Shown piece by piece: positions 42,977 to 55,700 of a DNA stretch of 64,000 nucleotides. The stretch spans positions 19,250,501 through 19,314,500 of the forward strand of contig CM042039.1 in NCBI GenBank assembly GCA_023525975.1, read 5' to 3'. How positions within the stretch are numbered: position 1 is the first letter of the stretch; each line of letters opens with the position of its first letter. The stretch comes from Smallanthus sonchifolius (lineage: Eukaryota > Streptophyta > Magnoliopsida > Asterales > Asteraceae). The notes under the pieces were generated by a model. That model had not been told where the DNA came from, did not search any database, and was given only the letters and a program-made list of their open reading frames with translations. The translations under genes and the position numbers were made by a program.

Positions 42977-45832
42977 CTATTCATCAGTAAACATAATCAC
43001 ATTCTTTCTTAACGTCATCTGGTCTCTCTTTAAGAAGTTAATAAGATTCATTGCATCATAGAAACTAACAATGACCTTACTATCTTTATCATCAATTCTA
43101 GCTTCACCAGTATTCACATCTACATACCACCATTTCATATTCCCCAGAAAATCTTGTGGTATTTTCTTCAATGGTGTCTTCTGTACAGCTCGTACTGGCT
43201 TGAACTTATACTTCCAGGTCACAATCCCAGTCTTTTGATCTACAATCTTCACTCTTTTTCATTTCTGTGGCTTTAACCTTTCATACTTCCCTAATCCACC
43301 TTTTCTTTTAATCAAGTTGGAAATCACATCGGCTAATCAAAACTTTGATCTATTAATCAGTGGTTTCGTAGCTAGACCATTCATTTCACACCTTCGCAAG
43401 GTATTGAAATACTTGATCCTAGGCTTTAAGTATTGAACACCATCAGATCTTTTAAGAGCAAACAACTTCATGTCATCATCATAAAACCAACTGATGATTC
43501 TTCCAATACACCGCTCTTTATTCACATATCTTTCTTTCTGAGCATGTTGTATAGGTGACTTGGGTAGTATTTTCATCCAACTGCTAACTACTTCTCTCCA
43601 CTGTTCTCTAGTCATTCATGTATTTCTATACATCACAGGTTCTTCATTCGGCTTAGGAGACACATGATGAGTAGTATCAACATCAGTATCTATCTTGGAT
43701 TGAGCAGTATCATCAGGCGTAGTGATATCTTCAACAGAGTCCATAGAATCTGTTACTCCTTCATAATAAAACTCAGGAATAACATCATCTTGGATGAAAT
43801 TATATGGTACATTCAGACCATCACTGCCTTCATATGTAACTTTAGCTTTACTGTTTTCTATCTCGATATCTACAATCTCTCCTTCTTCAACTTCATTATC
43901 CAACACATCTTCTTCAACATCATCAAATAATTCATCAATATCATCTAGACATTCTAATTTCTCAGCTTATTCTTCTTCAGAATCAACAAAGAATTCCAAT
44001 AATTAAATCTCTTCATTCACTCCAGAATCATTCTTGGTTCCTTCACTAGTTTGTGATGTCGACTCCCCCTGAACTCTTGATATGGGATTCATGTCAGCAA
44101 CGTATTGAAGATCACCCTCAACATTACCACTAGGATCATTGTCATCATCATCCTTTCATTGAATTGACTCAGCATGACAAGTATCATGTATCCTTAACTC
44201 CCCCTGGGCGTCAAGACACTCAACAAGTTTGGATACCAAGATCTGCATAGCATCAATCTGACTAGCTTGAGTCTGAAGAACCAACTGGCGATGTGCATCA
44301 GTAGCAACAAGAGAATCCACTTGAGTCTGTAAAGCAAGAACTTGAGATTCAAGAAATGTAATCCTTTCAGAATCAGAAGGCTTTGAAAGACCAGCGTCAG
44401 ATGAGGTTGGAACAGGTGTAGAAATCACATGAGATGGACGCTTAGAAGATGGAGGTGTAACCAATAAAGATTCAACAAATGTAGCATTCTCAACATCTTG
44501 AGAAGAACGTGTAACAGCAATAGAAGCATACATAAGCTTCTGAGCTTTTGGAACCGGATTAACATCACTATCAGAATTCGAGCTCTCATCGATTAATGTT
44601 CTCTTTCCAAGTACTGATCCAGAAGGAGGAATCCGAACAGACTTATGCCTCGGCCTCTTGGCTATAGATTTAAGGTGTTTTCCTACATTAGCCAAAGGCA
44701 TAGTAGCCAATCTCTCATAATGACCTGTCTAGAAGAATCAGAGTCAGTAGCCTCAAAATCAGGTAAAATAGTATCACTGGAACTCGAACTTGTATCCACC
44801 ACATTCCCTTCAGCTTCATGAATGGGTGAGTTCACAGCTTCATCATCAAAATCTTCCATATTCATACCCAAATTTTGTTCATTTTCTTGAACAACGTTTT
44901 CCTGAACTGGTTCATTAACAGGAATATCAACCTGTGCTGGTTGTACTTGAACTTGTTGTGGTTGTTGTTGTTGATTCTGGACTTGTCCTTGAACTAACTC
45001 CTCAGGATGAAACCAATTATCATTAGGAGGCTCAATCAGGATTGATTAAGTGACCAAACAAAGGATTCGGAACTGGAATCAAAGCAACATTTTGTTGTTT
45101 AACCTTGGTACAATTAGTAAATATTCTTTTGGACATAGGAGTCAAGGTCAAACGTATTGGATGATGTGGTAAGTCTGGAATTAAATGATTCAGAATCATT
45201 TGCAAGAACCTAGGTTACATAAGAAACCCTTGACCTTCTGGAGGATTGATTTGTATGACCAACACACGGTATATATACAAAGCAAAGTTAAACCGTTTGT
45301 CCAGGGTCAATGCAACCATTTCAGCTTGTAACGCACTCTTCAGTCCATCAGTACCAGCTTTTCGTGGAGATAAACATTGGATGATGACGTGCATAAAATA
45401 CCTCCTTTCTCCAACTAAACCACCTTTTCTTGCCTGAGTATCATTCGGTCTGCCTCGATAGCCCATCCTCTAAAAACAACCCATGATTAGTGTTCTAGGA
45501 TAAGAAAGAGGATCTACAATAGTACCTCCCAATGCCAAAGCAGCACGGATAGTCTCCACTGAAATAGCCACCACTGTGTTATTAACAGTAGCACGAAGTA
45601 CGTGAGGGTCAACATCCGTGTCCTGATGTACCGTATCCCAAAATTGTTGGATATACGGTAAGCTGATGTATGGATCCGCAGATAAGGCCACATGTAATCG
45701 TGAACGATTCAAAAATGCTATAATTCCTTGGAAATGAACAGCCTCAGACATATTATGATCTAGCAAAGCCACTTGATTATGTTTGTACTCAACACGAAGA
45801 GCCATCTGTAAATGTATTGGACATTGTATCAA
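42977..45832 (-). pseudogene. Third (envelope-like) ORF of the SIRE-type element
   Basis: Open segments at 45832-45470, 45466-45215, 44710-44156, 43906-43616, 43615-43337 and 43252-42977 all lie in one frame, so they look like one ORF of up to 950 codons broken by a handful of stops. The N-terminal part (FLNRSRLHVALS…IQQFWDTV…) resembles what I recall of proteins encoded after pol in Asteraceae SIRE-type elements. A heptad-rich, likely coiled-coil segment spans 44370-44180 (ITFLESQVLALQTQVDSL). The C-terminal part has DFLGNMKWWYVDVNTGEA. Sireviruses are known for an envelope-like ORF in this place, function unproven. I see no clear signal peptide or fusion segment. Confidence 0.72.
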
Positions 45833-48213
45833 ACATTAGTAATAATACACACACATATGTGATAAACACACGAGATAAACATACAACTACAGAAACAAAC
45901 AAGAAAGAAAAATCAAACTAAAAAAATTTCACCAAAAAAAAAATTACAAGTCCAAACACTGCTTAGCCCTTAGGCGAACTTAATAAGTTCTCTTAGTGTT
46001 GCAAGAGGCGAACATAATAAGTTCGCCTATACAAGTTCACTTGAACAAGTTCGCCTGAACCAGTTTGTCGATACAAATTCAACATTAGATTCCAAAAAAT
46101 GCTCAAATCATTGAATCTTTGCAAATCACACACATCATAAGCATCGATTATCAACCACTAACCATTATTAAGTGTCAATTTTAAGTTTTAATCATGAAAA
46201 GATACCCTATTAGTTCAATCTCAGATCGGTTTCAAACTTCGATGAACACAGAATCAAAAGAACCATTTCCCATCGATTTAATGTATAAATTTCCATGAAA
46301 TTACCTTAGATAGAATCGCAAAGGAAAAACCGATCAAGTAACAAACACGAAAATTTCAAATAGCACAACCCGAATTCAAATTTTTTGATAAGCTCACGAA
46401 AATAGAATAAGTTCGCTCAAACATGAAAGAGGGTAAAAAGATATTTTCGCCTGATAAAGATATATATTCAACACCCTTAAGTTCGGTTCATTCTTAACAA
46501 ATTCTAGGCGAACATATTAAGTTCGCTTAACCAGGAACAGGCGAACATATTAAGTTCGCTTCAAACCTTTGCCTTGAACAATTTTCAGCAACTTTCAACA
46601 CGTCACTTCTTGTGAACTTCCTTCTGTAGCATGTATCCGATCCAATACCGAATATTTTGAATAAAAGATAAAATTTTCATGGAAGATAGAAACAAAATAT
46701 TTTTGGATTTTATCTGTACAAACGAAATCACATATTTTTGGTTTTTATATGAGCAAACTAAAACACAAATTTTTGGTTTTTATATGAGCAAACTAAAACA
46801 CATATTTTTGGTTGATCATCATGAGTAAGAAGATCATATCAGTATATGAGCAATTCTTCACACAGTCTATCATCAACTATGAGTAACCTATAATATTCAC
46901 TAAAAATGATATTCATGTGAAATAAATTCACTTATTCTTTTAAAAATGATATGAAACAAACAAACTCATTCTTATGCAACTCATATCTTTTTCATTTTTA
47001 TGTAATTTTTGCAATGAATATTTATAAATCCATCATATTCACTTCTTGGACATATTTGTCTCTTTTCTTTTCTAACGATTCACTTTTCTTTTCAACTTTT
47101 CAATCAATTTTAACAATACTTGAAATGATACGCGATAAATTTCAAAGTAAACAAGACCAGTTCATGAAATGCTCAATTATTCATACCGAATTTGTAATAC
47201 AAAGCATGAATTCTTAAGTTGTCAATATTATATAATTTGAAACTATAAGCGTTTTTCTTCCAATTTCATGTGAGTTAGTACCATTTAAATGAAAAACATC
47301 GTGTACCCCACATATATGCCTAACAGAAATTTAAAATTGCACTATCTTTAAGACATACACAGTTATTGCAAGATTAGATCAATCCCCAAGATGAATTTAT
47401 CTCTATTAGCACAAGTATAGAATAGCAGATCCCAAAGGATATAAGAATCATGATGATTCAGAATCAAAAGATTCTAATGAATTGGCTTTATAATGAGAAT
47501 CAATAGATTCAGGTAGGAGGATCCAACTATTATCTGGATAATTTTCAATGGAATCAGTGTAGATGATGTATCTAAATGATCCAAGGGTGAATATATGTTT
47601 CAACAGATATTGTTAGAAAGCATATCTTAGTTCAGCAACACATTGCATGTTTTTCGGGCCATGGGCAGTGAAGTGAACTGAAAGAGTTTGTGCTAAAGAC
47701 ATAATTTGATATTAGTCTCATGAAATTCTTAAAACCATATATTCTTTATCTGATAATGATCTTTTACACACACATCCAGGCATATAATGGATTCAAATCA
47801 CAGATGTAATCATATCATATTTATTTTTCACACTACTATTGGTTCAAAAACGCTTCTAGTCTATTGACAATTCAAGTTTCAAACTCATATTCAAATTAAA
47901 ACATATTATCAAGATTAGAGCATTCAAAACACTATCATTTCTTATTTATCCAGACTTTGAAATTTAGATCAAATCAATTTACTTTAAACTATCATATATC
48001 AAATGTCTACTATGGTCATGTGTAATGAACTATTCACTGATGTACTATCATTTCTTCTCTAACTTCAAATGATGTCAATTTTATATTTTTTATTTTGTTT
48101 TGAATTTTTATAAATAACTATTTTTTACTAAAATTTAAAATTCATAAATGTAATAAAGCAAAAAAAGAAATTTAAAACAAAATCTCCCATGAAAAATTGT
48201 TTTTGAAAAACTT
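45833..48213 (-). other. Noncoding zone between RNase H and the third ORF
   Basis: 2.4 kb without a gene. Near the third-ORF side (45968-46565) are at least four diverged GGCGAAC…GTTCGCC palindromes. A roughly 40-bp tandem block around ACACA/TATTTTTGGTTTTTATATGAG occurs near 46735-46815. The rest is AT-rich. The 88-codon plus frame at 46951-47217 is not credible. Confidence 0.65.
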
Positions 48214-51200
48214 TTATTCGGGATTGATCATACCGATCATTTTGATCAGAAATTCAAACCTGGTACGATCAAATGCCTTGGTAAAAAGATCAGCAAAATT
48301 ATCATTTGTATGTACCTTCACCAGCTCAATCAACTTTTTATCTGCACAATCACGTATAAAATGATATCTAATTTCAATGTGCTTTGTTTTACTGTGCTTA
48401 ACAGGATTATTTGTGATAGACATTGTAGCATTATTATCAATAAACATGGGTGTTCCTGTAAAATTCAAACCGTAATCTCTTAATTGCTGTTGGATCCACA
48501 AGATCTGTGAACAACAACTTGCAGCAGCAATGTATTCTGCTTCACATGTTGAAATGGAGACCGTAGTTTGCTTTTTTGCATTGCCAGGAAACTAGACGAT
48601 TACCCAAGAACTGGCAACCAGCTGTAGTAGATTTCATGTCCAAACAACAACTACCAAAATCAGAATCAGTATATGCACTGAATTCAAAGTTAGAACCATG
48701 TGGAAACCATAGTCCCAATCTTTGTTTTACTTTTAGATATCGAAAGATTCTCTTTACTGCAATCAAATGAGATTCTTTTGGTTTTGCTTGGAATCTGGAA
48801 CAAATACACACACCGAACATTATGTCTTGCCTTGAAGCGGTTAAGTACATGAGAGATCCAATCATTGCACGGTAGAGTCGGCAATCAACTTCTTTTCCAT
48901 CTGGGTCAGAATTCAATTTATGATTGACCGGAATCGGAGTATCATATGGGGTACAGTCCTCCATCTTGAACCGGCTCAAGATGTCTTTGACATACTTGGA
49001 CTGATGAATAAAGAAACCATCTTCCTTTTGATTAACTTGAAGACCTAGGAAAAATGACAACTCTCCCATAGCTGACATCTCAAACTTTGATTTCATAACA
49101 CTCTCAAACTCTATGCACAACCCTTCATTTGTAGAGCCAAAAATAATATCATCTACATATATCTACACCAGTAGGTATTCTCCCCCTGCTTTCTTAATGA
49201 ATAAGGTTGAGTCAATTTTGCCACGAACAAAATAATTATCCATAAGATGTGTAGACAATGTTTCATACCACGCTCGGGGAGCTTGATGAAGACCATAGAG
49301 AGCCTTATCAAGCTTGAAAACTTTAGACGGATTAATTGGATCTTCAAACCCCGGCGGCTGACACACATAAACCTCCTCACTGACCTTACTATATAAGAAA
49401 GCACTCTTCACATCTAATTGAAACACCTTAAACCCTTTGTATGAAGCAAAAGCAAGAAACAACCGTATAGCTTCAAGCCTAGCAACAGGAGCATGAACCT
49501 CGGTGTAATCAATTCCCTCTTGTGGATTGAAACCTTGTACAACTAATCTTTCCTTATTTCTCACCACAACACCTCGATCGTCTTTCTTGCATTTAAACAT
49601 CCACTTTGTACCAATTTGATACACACCCTTCGGAAGATCTACAAGATTCCAAACTTAGAGTTTGTTAAACTGAGCAGTTCTTCCTGCATGTCTTCTATTC
49701 AATTGTTATCACGTAAAGACATTTCGACATTCTTTGGTTAGACCTGAGAAATAAAACAGGAATGTGAGCATACATCAAGAACACCAGTATCCTTAATACC
49801 TGTATACAAGCAAGTGTTTTCAATAATAGAACGCATTTGCACTCCATCTCGCAAATTCCCAATGATATTCGTCACCGGATGATCTTTGAGTTCCTTGATT
49901 GAAGCAACCTTAGGAACTGGCAACACATCAACTTGAGTCGTATCAAACTGAGCCTGTGTCGAAGTAGAAGGTTCATCAACTAACAAAGGATCAACAGAAG
50001 AATCTTGGAAAATAACATTTTCTTCCTCACTATCAGACTCTTGTGATCCCGAACAAGAAGCAACATTAGGATCTGGAGCAGATGTAGATGGAACAGATGA
50101 ATGTGGAACCGCATTTGGTAGAAAATCACTATTCTGTGCATCCTGACATGAATCATATAATACAGCAGCTTCCTTAGGAGAAATATCAGAAGGTAATTGA
50201 AAAGACTTGAATAAATTGTCATAATCAAAAGCCTAGTCTGGTCCAATCTCCATTTGAGGTAAAGACCGATTAGAACAGTCAATATGAAACCATTCCTCAA
50301 CCTGACGAGTCTCTTTGTTATAAACCCTCTTGGTAGTAAAATTTGCAACATACCCTAGAAAGATCCCTTCAATAGCTTTAGCACTGAATTTGGTTGGGAC
50401 ATCTCTAATTTTCAACAGGGTGCATGGATTACCAAAAGGTAGTAAATATTCCAGATTTGGCTTCCAATTATTAAGCAACTCATAGCATGTCTTGTTGTCT
50501 CGCTTCATGGTCAAAACTCCGTTCAAAACGTGACACACAGTATTCACAGCCTCAGCCCAGAAAGTAATTGGAAGCTTAGAATCTGCAAGCATCGTACGAG
50601 CCGTTTAAACCAAAGTCCTGTTCTTTCGTTCAGCAACTCCGTTTTGTTGAGGTACATATGGCACACTGAATTCATGATGAATTCCCTTTTGAAGACAAAA
50701 TAAACCCATCTTGCTATTCTTAAACTCGTTGCCATTGTCACTCCTAATTCTTCTGACTTTCTGTTTGTCACACCCCCAAATTCCACTAACGGAGTTTTAC
50801 CGTTTGGTGCGTGACAAACCAGGATCTCAGTCATTAGTTACATCAAACGACACTATATGGGACATAAATGTAATATCATAAAAGTCCAGAGTTAATGCGG
50901 AAGCGTAGACGTTAGAATGAAATCAAAAGTAATTACACGTAACAAGCGTCAATTAATGTAAATAAGTAAAACTGTTTTAAGTGTTTTAAATGAATGATAT
51001 GACAGTAGGACTCCATGCATGTCCTATGTGTGCAACCTATGCCAAAGAGACCTGAGAAACATGTAAGACAAAGTGTCAACACGAGGTTGGTGAGTTCACA
51101 GGTTTGTATGTAAATAAACTATTTGAGTATTGCTGGATCCACATGCGTAAGTCACACCTATTGCTAGCTAGACAATGTACAAGTTACTCTAAGCGTTCAC

Positions 51201-51470
51201 AACCGAAGCTGAATGTTTATGTTTGAGATGCCTTCCGCCATTGCTAACATCAACAATGGGAAATGTTTAGGACAATTTACACCCGTTAGACCTCCAATAA
51301 GGTTAGCGCGACTAACCCGGGTGGGGTTTGTAAAACCCAGTAGTACTACTCAAATTTCCTCGCTATACCCCATCTATTAACGGTCCGAGTGTGTAAGGAC
51401 TTTGCATGTTATGTTTGCACTTAGGTACACAAGTGGTAATGAAATACTATGTGATCCATGTCCGTGTGTA

Positions 51471-51748
51471 TGTCTCTCCCTGGCTGGGAGACAAGTAACG
51501 GATTCCTGTTCGTATACATGTTTCTCCCCAACGGGAAATCAAGTAAGATGATGCTTGTTTGTACGCATGTTTCTCCCAACGGGAAAACAAGTAAAATGCT
51601 ATTCATTTGTATGCATGTTTTTCTCCAACGGGAAAACAAGTAAAAATAATGTTTGTGTGTATGCATGTTTCTCTCCAACGGGAAAACAAGTAAGAATAAT
51701 GTTTGTGTGTATGCATGTTTCTCCTCCAATAGGAAAACAAGTAAAAAG
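51471..51748. repeat. Minisatellite in the solo LTR, six units of about 48 bp
   Basis: Units contain GTTTCTCC-CAACGGGAAAACAAGTAA and a variable GTTTGTGTGTATGCAT-type tail. Short open frames on both strands here are periodic translations of the repeat. Confidence 0.92.
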
Positions 51749-52018
51749 GGGTCGTGAAAACTCACCTGAGTTTGAGTAGCGGTTGAATTACACAAGTGAA
51801 AGGCTGGAACCACAAATGTAAGCCTCAGATGACTTACATATGTCCTAGAATTATAAACACATAAAATTAGGGTCATATGGAATTTCGTGACGACGACACA
51901 GAAGTTTGAACGTCCAAAAATATTCATAGGACTAACGGGTAAACGAACGCGTCCACGGGAATAAGGATTTCTTTAATAAGAAAAATAAGAATAACTAAGC
52001 TTCGCGTCGAACGTTACG

Positions 52019-52023
<5 letters not shown>

Positions 52024-52054
<31 letters not shown>
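52024..52054. repeat. (AT)n microsatellite
   Basis: A pure AT run inside the solo LTR; the homologous position near 41610 lacks it. Confidence 0.93.
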
Positions 52055-52056
<2 letters not shown>

Positions 52057-52681
52057 GTGTTTTGGTGTCGTTCAGAATGGTGTAAGAAAATAATATATAT
52101 ATCATATATTATTTTTAAGTTCGTAGAGTTAATAAAATAAACGTTTGCGTGGAAAAATAATAAATATATTATTTTTAATCGAGGATTAAATGTGGGTAAA
52201 TAATATAATATACTTATATCATTTATTAGTTGAAAATATTTCAATAATTTCATAAACGTGGTGCAAATAATATATTATTTATATTCGGAGTCACGGGTTA
52301 AAAATAATAATAATATATTATTTCATTCAATGTTATTAAACGAGAGTAAATAATATAAATAAATATATTATTTATAGGTTTGAGACATTTCAAAAGTGTT
52401 TATTTACGTGGTAAAAATAATACAAAAAATGTATATTATTTTTAATTGAGATTACGGGGTCAAAAATAATATAAATATATTATTTTACTAGGAGTGGTGG
52501 TTTGAAAAATAATATAAACATATTATTTTAAAAGTGAGTATTTTTAATAAATATGGTTTACAAACAAAACCCGAGCCTACGGGTGGTTTACGGGCTCAAA
52601 ACATATTAATATAATAATATATTAATATTGGGATAATTTTTATATTGAAAATAGTAATTAAAATGTGGTTTAAAAAGAATT

Positions 52682-52750
52682 GGGGGTGGAGGGATTCGAA
52701 CCCGGGTCCCCTCCCCACCAACACACCGTACTAACCAACCCACCCGCTAG
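52682..52750 (-). other. tRNA-like B-box motif in the solo LTR
   Basis: The minus strand reads GACCCGGGTTCGAATCCC, which contains a perfect GGTTCGAATCC B box. TAGCGGGTGG lies upstream where an A box would be. Same position as in the LTR piece at 42086-42150. Confidence 0.55.
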
Positions 52751-55700
52751 GGCAATCGCGTTAGAACCCGGACAGGAATGGTTTTAACATGAATGCTCTC
52801 GGTGTTCTTCCCTCTTTGCGATCCGAATCAAGAATCAGTCTCAATCCCAACGAATTAGACCACGATTGTCCCAAATGGCATAGGGGTTTTGATAAACGGG
52901 GTTTTGCGAATCAGTGTGTGCGTTTAATTGCAAAAACATTAGTTATAGGATCGTTAATTTCACAAATTAAAAGCCAAAAACCCTAGACAAGAACATGAAT
53001 TCAAATTAAATGATTCTGATATTAAAAGTTGTAGGAATCATGGGGCTTTCAAAGGATAGGTGATTGCGAGTCTGCCCATGTATTTTAATTGAATTTAAAT
53101 TGCGTTTAGAGTGGTGCTCGACTAAACCGAATTCGTATGAACCGTAGGTACCTGTTCGTGTTTAATTCAATATTGTAGGTCTAAATTAGGTTAGGGCTTT
53201 CAATACAGAGGTGAAAACGAATCTAGGGGTGTGTTCAATTACCTAAATCGATGTCGGGTTGATGGAGTTCGACTAAACCACAGGTGCGGCTCCAAAAGTT
53301 TGACCTCCGGCATCTCCGGCTACTACTCCGACCGAAATAAGTTGTGCACAAGCTTCTGTGGGGTTCGTTTATCGTGTGTAAAGGGTTTGATTGTGAAATG
53401 ATTCTTGATTTTATCGAGTTCGATAGGCATAATGGGTTTTCGACAATTACGGTTTTGATTAGGCATAAAGAGGATTAATTCGAGATCAATGTTGGTGTTA
53501 ATTGGTTCAATAATGGTCGACTTCATCATTACTACACAAATCAGTTACAATGTCAAACGAATTTCTGTTACGGATTGCGAATTGGGTCAAGAACCATGGG
53601 GTTTGACTTTACAAAAGTCAACAGAGCACAAATGTATATGATTTTGACTTTAAAAGTCAACAGATCTGGTTTAGGGTAATTACAACTTTGGTCCTTGTAA
53701 TTTTAGGTGTGTTTGAGTTTGGATATCGACAGAAATAGTCCTTGAGGTTTGTAATTGAGTTAACTACACTAACTGAGTTCGAGAGAGATAACAAAGTTTG
53801 TTAACGAAGTCAACTCCAAATAGCCGGATGTCACACTGTTTGCACAAATTCTCTAAACCCAGGATTAAGAATTGCACCATCTCTATGGTTTCGATTTAGA
53901 CGCAAGGAACTTAACCCATGAAAATCTAGAGAACTCATATGTTACTACTAGACAGTAAGATTTATCGCCAATGCTCCTGATACTAATCGGTCCGAACAAA
54001 TCCATATGCAGTAGCTCCAAAGGAGTCACAATTGAATTCTTTGTCTTAGATTTGTGAGACTTATTGTGTTGTTTCCCCTACTTACAAGGAATACAGTCAT
54101 CAGGAACATAGAATTTCATCTTCGAAACACCAATAACCAGATCATTCTTCACGAGATAATTCATTTTCCGATAATTGATGTGAGCAAGTTTTCTGTGCCA
54201 CAAAATAGAATCCGACTCAGACGCCTTGGAGAGTAAACATGTAGGAATAGAATCCGTTGTTGTAGCAACACTCATGTCTAGGACATATGTGTCATTTCTC
54301 CTCGGAGCCTTCATTAGAATCCATTCGTTAGGAATAATAAAGCCCGGTTTCAAGATATACACTCAGAATCATTGAAATGAAATTAAAACTTCTTGTCACA
54401 CACTTGAGATACACTCAAAACATTGTGTTCAAGTTGCTCCACATAGTTCACTTTCTCAAATTTGACTTTATCGTTCTTCAAAGTAGCCTGACCAGTTATG
54501 TACCCGCCTTTATTTCTAGCAAAAGCGACATAACCACCATCAATATTAATAACATCTTCTAGCAAACGAATATTCCCTGCCATATGTCGAGAACAACCAC
54601 TATCCACATACCACGTATTTTTGATAGTCCTCCTTGGTTGCCCCTACATAAACAAAGAAAATCAGTTAGAAATATGAACCCAAGCCATTGTGGTCTTGGG
54701 TCGTCCAGATGGATCAAAATAAACAACTTCAATCAGTTCACAATCAACATTGTCATCAACCTTTGGAACATAAGATTCACAATTAGACCTTCTCAATGAA
54801 GACACAGTATGATTAATTAGAAAAAAATTATTAGATTTATGATTATCAGATTCAGAATTTTCCAAAATATTTTTTAATTTTCTATTACGTCTTCTTCGTT
54901 GTGGTTTAGAAAGTTTGGCCTCTGGTTGAGAATCTTTTGGGAGTCCAACATGTGGAATCTCAAACTTCTTTTGAAAAACAACTGGTTTAGAAATATGTTT
55001 ATCATGTTTCTTAAATCCCGAAGATTTAGCAAATGATTGACAAGACATATTCTTTACAACACTAGAAGTAGGCTTTCCCATATTTGGTCGTTTCAGAATC
55101 ATCACCACTCGTTGTTGTGGGGGAACACTCTTTAATTTGCCTTGATTCTTATAAGGACAGTGAATCAGAATATGACCAGCCTCATTACAGTGAAAGCAAA
55201 CTCTTCTATCTTGATGATTTATGATATAAGGAGTTTTCTTCAAATTTTATGACCCTTCCGATGAACAAGCTTCAGAAGATTTTACTGAACAGTTAACTGG
55301 CTTCTTTTAAACATAAATTTGTGTAGTCACCTTTGATGAATGCGTCTTTTGATGACCATCAGCAACAAAACCACTTGATTGTAACATTTTGGAAAGGTTA
55401 GGTTGATCAACTTTCACTTCATCAAGTTCTATTAAAATGCATCTATCACGAGTAACATTTTTCACCACCTTTGGTTCAGCAAGTTGCACTTCCTTAGGAA
55501 TGCCTTCAACCTTATTATCATCCTCAACTTCATCCTCAGAATCAGAATCATAGATCATATCTTCACCAGTTACTGGATTTACTTTCAACACCGTCTTGGG
55601 ATTAATTTCCTCTTCATGAATAATTTCTGGTTCAACCACATAATTTGCATTGAATGGTGGAGGAACAAATCCAATTCCAGCAACACTCTTTGTAGGATCA

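Larger units (their letters stand above)
50766..53835 (+). repeat. Solo LTR, gypsy-type, 3070 bp
   Basis: Starts TGTCACACCCCC and ends GGATGTCACA (TG..CA, inverted TGTCACA), flanked by the 5-bp target duplication CTGTT (50761-50765 and 53836-53840). No internal domain or second LTR is present, so it is a solo LTR produced by LTR-LTR recombination. It sits in the integrase region of the SIRE-type element; the flanking coding frames join across it. Length and TGTCACACCCC start suit a Tekay/Del-like gypsy family, lineage unverified. Confidence 0.95.

Noticed and set aside
46951..47217. 88-codon plus-strand frame rich in Phe and Ser
   Set aside because: AT-rich noncoding zone of the SIRE-type element, opposite strand to its genes, no conserved motif.
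51471..51748. Regular repeats that could suggest a CRISPR array
   Set aside because: Units are tandem with diverged copies of one tail, not unique spacers; the array lies inside an LTR and has a second copy at 41136-41321. Plant nuclear context.
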